From contig MPNW01000080.1 in NCBI GenBank assembly GCA_011800805.1, positions 1 through 64,000 on the forward strand: 64,000 nt of DNA, given 5' to 3'. The position numbers and the translations under genes were made by a program. A model generated the notes under the pieces. That model ran no database searches and was not told the origin of the DNA. It saw nothing but the letters and a program-made list of their open reading frames with translations. The DNA comes from Hirudo medicinalis (taxonomy: Eukaryota; Annelida; Clitellata; Hirudinida; Hirudinidae). The first letter of the stretch is position 1. Every line of letters begins with the position of its first letter. Below are positions 60,801-64,000 of the stretch, one piece after another.

Positions 60801-63800
60801 AACAAATGTCATCTTATTTTTTCAGTTGCTCACCCCTCGCTGGATTCCCAAAATGTTGTCTTTGGCAAAGACAATCGGATGAGGCTGCCACTTCATAGTA
60901 AGCAGTGCCAAATCAACAAAGAACGTCACGACACTAGTATACAAAATGGCAAACAGTGCTGCAAAATAAATGTTTATGAAACCACGTAAATCCTACATGG
61001 CAAAATTCATGGAAAGTAATGTCCACGTTCTCGTCGTGGATATCCAAGATATAGAATTGGACAAAAGATGGATGATGTTACGAACCATTCACTATTACTG
61101 TTCCTTGAATCCCTGCAATATTGACGTACAACAGACCTAATTCAAATCCTTTCCCGAGGGTGAAAAGTGTAATCAAAGCTATAAAAACTATTCTGAAGGT
61201 GTAGCTAATCACTCGGTCGAATCTGGAAAGTCTGTCAATCCCAGACATGAGGAATATGGACAAGAACCTGTGCTTATACTGGACATATCTGAAACGATAA
61301 TTAAGAGCGACTTGGGTTTATAATTAGATACACTCCAACCAACGCACAGACAACGGCATACTGCAATGCATGACATTTAATATTCAAATTGCGATAGGCT
61401 TTATTTATTATTAAGCTACACCTTTTTTTGCATTTATAATGCATGGTTTTCCATGCCATATTTCTAAGCAGTTGCTTAAGGCGGCTGACATTTTTATAAA
61501 TTTTTATAAATCCTTGTTGACATAATAGATTTCTTAGACGACCCACTATCTTACGAACATGACTTGATTGATAAATAAAAAAAAAATATGAATGTTTTAT
61601 GGACCTATAAACATTGTGAGGGAGCAGATTGTTGACTTTATGGAATTCTTCGTAGGTTACAATAATACAAAGCAGGGAGGATTTCCAGTCAATATTGTTG
61701 ATGCCAACCCAAGAGTAGCACAAGAAGTAATACGAGGATTGGGTTTGCAGGTCTATCACTTTAATGTCGTGCACAAACCTGACACGAACAATTTCAACTA
61801 ATAATTTACGTATTACTATTTATTATTATAAAATTACTTTAAAAAATTTTTTAACAACAATGATGGTAATATGACCAACGCTCTATTGTTAAATATTTGA
61901 TAAAAATTCATCTTTTTTGCAATTTCAATTTTTTTTTGCAAAGTAAATGTTACAAGTGCAACTCTAGGTTACCTAATTACACATTAATTGTGTCAAATAA
62001 CATTGAAAACATAACAGTGCATCAGTGAATCATGTATCAAACTCATTATAACTTTGAATTGCAATTCTAAATACACTGTGTAGTTGTACGCAAGATCACA
62101 ATGAAGCCAAATTGAAGTCCTTGCCAATTAGAGACGCTGTCCACGCCCCTATGCCACATCTGAAGTATGAGAACATGACCAAGACTCGTTTTTGACCTTA
62201 TAATGAAGCAATTTTTGCTTCCTCTTCTCAAGACAGGGAAGAAAGAGTTTTTTAAACAACTCGTAACTTTCTGGTTCATTGAACCTATCCATTAAAATCA
62301 TTTAGCCTTTAATAAAAGCGTAGAGGTGCCGAGTTGTTAATAAGATGATGCAACCTTAATGATTCATAATTATTCCAACATGAGGACATTAAAAGAGATT
62401 TAACACATTCTAAACTACTGTTTAAGTAATAATGAAAATTATAACAAAGTGTTAGCAAAACAAACATCAAAATCATTTTAAAAGCAACGACAAACCAATC
62501 AAAGTCAGGAAAATATTGGAATATGCCCCTGCATTCATGATGTTGCCAGTATTTATGATGACCAGGTAACAATGCAGACCCCTTAAAGGGTTATCACCCA
62601 AATCCACTGGAATGCACTGGCGATTGATTTAAATAAGGTCAATTGTAAACTTGTTAACGTTTTTATTATTCTGCCGATATACAACGGTATACAACTTAAC
62701 AGACAAATGTAAAATGTAAATGTACTTCATTTATATAGCGTCAGAGGCGCTTCTTTTAACCGTTTATATAGCGCTCCTTCCCAAGGGCGCTTGAGGCAGT
62801 GCAGGGTGGGTTCCGAACACGACACATTACGACTGCTGCCATTACCGCCGTATGCAGGAACGTAACCCATTCGGCCAACCTGCACCCCAACCAATGTTCC
62901 TCTGAGCTGTGATGTGCTAGCGTACATCATTTTGCTTCCCAACGCAAACTTTTCGAAACGGTGTAAATATAATGATATAAATAGTAATGATGTAAAATAA
63001 ATACACATAAATTTAAATGAAATAATTTCAAGTGTTCAAATCTAAAAGTTGTCCTGACGATTGGTGTATTTTTTATATAGTGTTCCACAATCTCTTCAAA
63101 TCTGGATACATTTTAAATTCTTTATATCTTGATTACCAGCTCAAATTTTGTGCAATCAATTAGATTCCCTTAAATGGAAATCAATGCAAAAATACTTGAA
63201 TTTGTCACCTCTACTTCGGCCCGACCATCAGCAATGGCTGCCCAAAGTCCAACTACTAGTCCTACAAGCCACACCAAAGCAACTAATAATAGACCAAAGA
63301 AGTTCTTATCTTTTGCAAAGTCAGAACTTAAATCCGTAGGGATGGACAGTCTGTATGCCGAGTATTCATCCGCAAGCATGTACTGGCAGGTTGAAAACGT
63401 ATCATTTTCCATGATGTTCTATTTAGCAAAATAACAAAATAAATACAATAAATACAATAAATAATTTAATGTAGTGAATTAAGTAGACCGTAGTTTGAAA
63501 TGACAGTCACTAATAATAATTAGTATTAATAATAATATTAATACTGGAAAAGACTTTTCCGCTTTCTTAATATTTCCATTTAATCTGACTTTAAAGACCA
63601 AATCTGCAAAGACTAAATGTCTTTTATGCTCCACGTAAAATTTTTGGAGTGGGTTCCATGAATTGCATACTTTTCCTCGAAGATCTCAAGCACATGTAAC
63701 CATTCATTTCAGTGCTTACATCTTTTTCATCGCTGTTCCTTATTGAAAACCTTTTATAACGATAATGAGCCCGAATTTGATTTAAATGGAGTATGCATGC

Positions 63801-64000
63801 TTGAGTATGCTCCAATGAAACTAAGACGAATGTCACGGGCAAAAGCCAACTCCTTGGAGGCAACCTTCGGTACTCGTCAATATCCCCAACCCTACCCAAA
63901 ACCCTGAAAAACCGTGAACTGACGAAATTTGCCCTCCGCGAGGTGGCTTTTGCCATTGACTTCTCCAGGCACTATTCAAGAGAGAGGGTGGTCTTCCTTG
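54720..64000 (-). CDS. Polycystin-1-like protein (PLAT domain, about 11 membrane segments), 5' partial
   Basis: Polycystin-1-family proteins are membrane receptor/channel subunits, often ciliary (family knowledge). Exons on the minus strand: (to 63720), 63382-63209, 62616-62496, 62284-62090, 61797-61605, 61288-61086, 60958-60834, 60461-60392, 60040-59877, 59533-59353, 59287-59004, 58935-58670, 58371-58092, 57909-57622, 57376-57189, 56427-56249, 54976-54720; phases are continuous. TM1 (FFGLLLVALVWLVGLVVGLW) precedes the PLAT domain (LGDNPLRGLHCYLVIINTG; PVLRRGSKNCFII; LGHVLILQMWHRG; IDLQTQSSYYFLCYSWV). TM2 follows SRFDRVISY. Further helices lie in exons 60958, 60040, 59533 and 59287. NYWTYIEDVV and GLAFKLFLYTPEVHVFSM match the extracellular polycystin domain. 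Exons 57909-54976 carry the channel-like helices. The last exon is less certain: its end lies in a 102-bp repeat. No GPS-like cysteine motif is visible before TM1. The part above 63720 is weakly supported. Confidence 0.82.
54996..55450. mobile_element. MITE with inverted ends and 8-bp target duplication (hAT-like)
   Basis: The left end GAACTTTTCCAGATAAGCCC and the right end, reverse-complemented CGGATCTTTTCCAGATAAGCC, form inverted repeats. The motif AAGTTAAGCCCCGCC recurs near the right end. The block is flanked by AAATCACG at 54988-54995 and 55451-55458, an 8-bp duplication typical of hAT insertions. The 455-bp interior has no coding capacity. It lies in the presumed last intron of the polycystin-like gene, only about 12 bases upstream (in gene direction) of the proposed final acceptor. 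Confidence 0.8.
56078..56131. repeat. Paired (TA)n tracts
   Basis: Two (TA)n runs separated by TTCCCCAAG in the last polycystin intron. Each is self-complementary and could extrude as a cruciform. Confidence 0.85.
56545..56615. other. GC-rich patch of unknown origin
   Basis: GGGCCCCCGAGACGGGGAAC and CAGGGGCCCGGC stand out from AT-rich surroundings in a polycystin intron. A similar GGCCCCCGG block occurs at 54645-54660. It may be the end of a DNA transposon, but no inverted partner with duplications was found. Confidence 0.3.
62705..62890 (-). repeat. tRNA-derived SINE copy 4
   Basis: The minus strand reads GGTTGGCCGAATGGGTTACG (A-box-like), GTGTTCGGAACCC (B-box-like), GCGCCCTTGGGAAGGAGCGC and a tail CTATATAAATGAAGTACATT. 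It lies between two polycystin exons. Confidence 0.8.

Noticed and set aside
61592..61801. Plus-strand 69-codon frame that looks protein-like
   Set aside because: It is the shadow of a polycystin exon (61797-61605) on the opposite strand, which matches the end of the PLAT domain and has fitting splice sites and phase.
62067..62300. Possible frameshift in the PLAT exon
   Set aside because: Two frames looked plausible at first, but the acceptor at 62285 gives a single frame that fits both neighbouring exons and the PLAT pattern.

Overview
The window looks like a piece of an intron-rich, AT-rich animal genome with many trinucleotide microsatellites, tRNA-derived SINEs, cut-and-paste DNA elements and two assembly gaps. 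The protein families and their divergence from vertebrates suggest a lophotrochozoan such as an annelid (perhaps a leech) or a mollusc. The species is an inference, not something the sequence states. Nearly all real coding sequence is in short exons, so gene models below were built by hand from splice sites, reading phase and family similarity recalled from memory.

Four protein-coding genes account for the window. (1) Minus strand, 16323 to 3116: a PNUTS/PPP1R10 homologue, a nuclear scaffold of protein phosphatase 1, with a TFIIS-N/LW domain, a PP1-docking KTVTW motif and a C-terminal CCCH zinc finger. (2) Plus strand, 17631 to 35333: an MTSS1/MIM homologue (I-BAR domain, poly-Q region, C-terminal WH2), 13 exons giving a closed 750-residue frame. 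(3) Plus strand, 37409 to 53446: a DENND1/connecdenn homologue (DENN-domain Rab35-type exchange factor), 19 exons giving a closed 1014-residue frame with a C-terminal WETFE clathrin-adaptor motif. (4) Minus strand, from the right edge to about 54720: a polycystin-1-like protein with a PLAT domain and about 11 membrane segments, running off the window at its 5' end. PNUTS and MTSS1 are divergent, MTSS1 and DENND1 are in tandem, and DENND1 and the polycystin are convergent. The proteins do unrelated jobs (nuclear phosphatase targeting, actin/membrane curvature, endocytic Rab activation, ciliary-type channel/receptor), so no operon-like logic is implied.

Between and inside the genes are mobile-element remains. 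A solo LTR with a perfect TAAAC target duplication lies at 1652-1876. Two short inverted-repeat elements with 8-bp duplications (hAT-type) lie at 815-1109 and 54996-55450. An R2-clade non-LTR retrotransposon relic lies antisense in MTSS1 intron 1 (about 21430-22200). A frameshifted hAT transposase fragment lies in a DENND1 intron, and at least four copies of one tRNA-derived SINE are scattered through the window. Also notable are a 21-bp tandem array (about 9 units) at 47629-47824, a perfect 102-bp direct repeat at 53714/54701 and protein-like antisense segments of unknown identity at 18.97-20.83 kb.

I saw no CRISPR array, rRNA or convincing tRNA gene. I did not find a clearly new biological system; the strongest leads are the unusual polycystin and the unidentified antisense segments.
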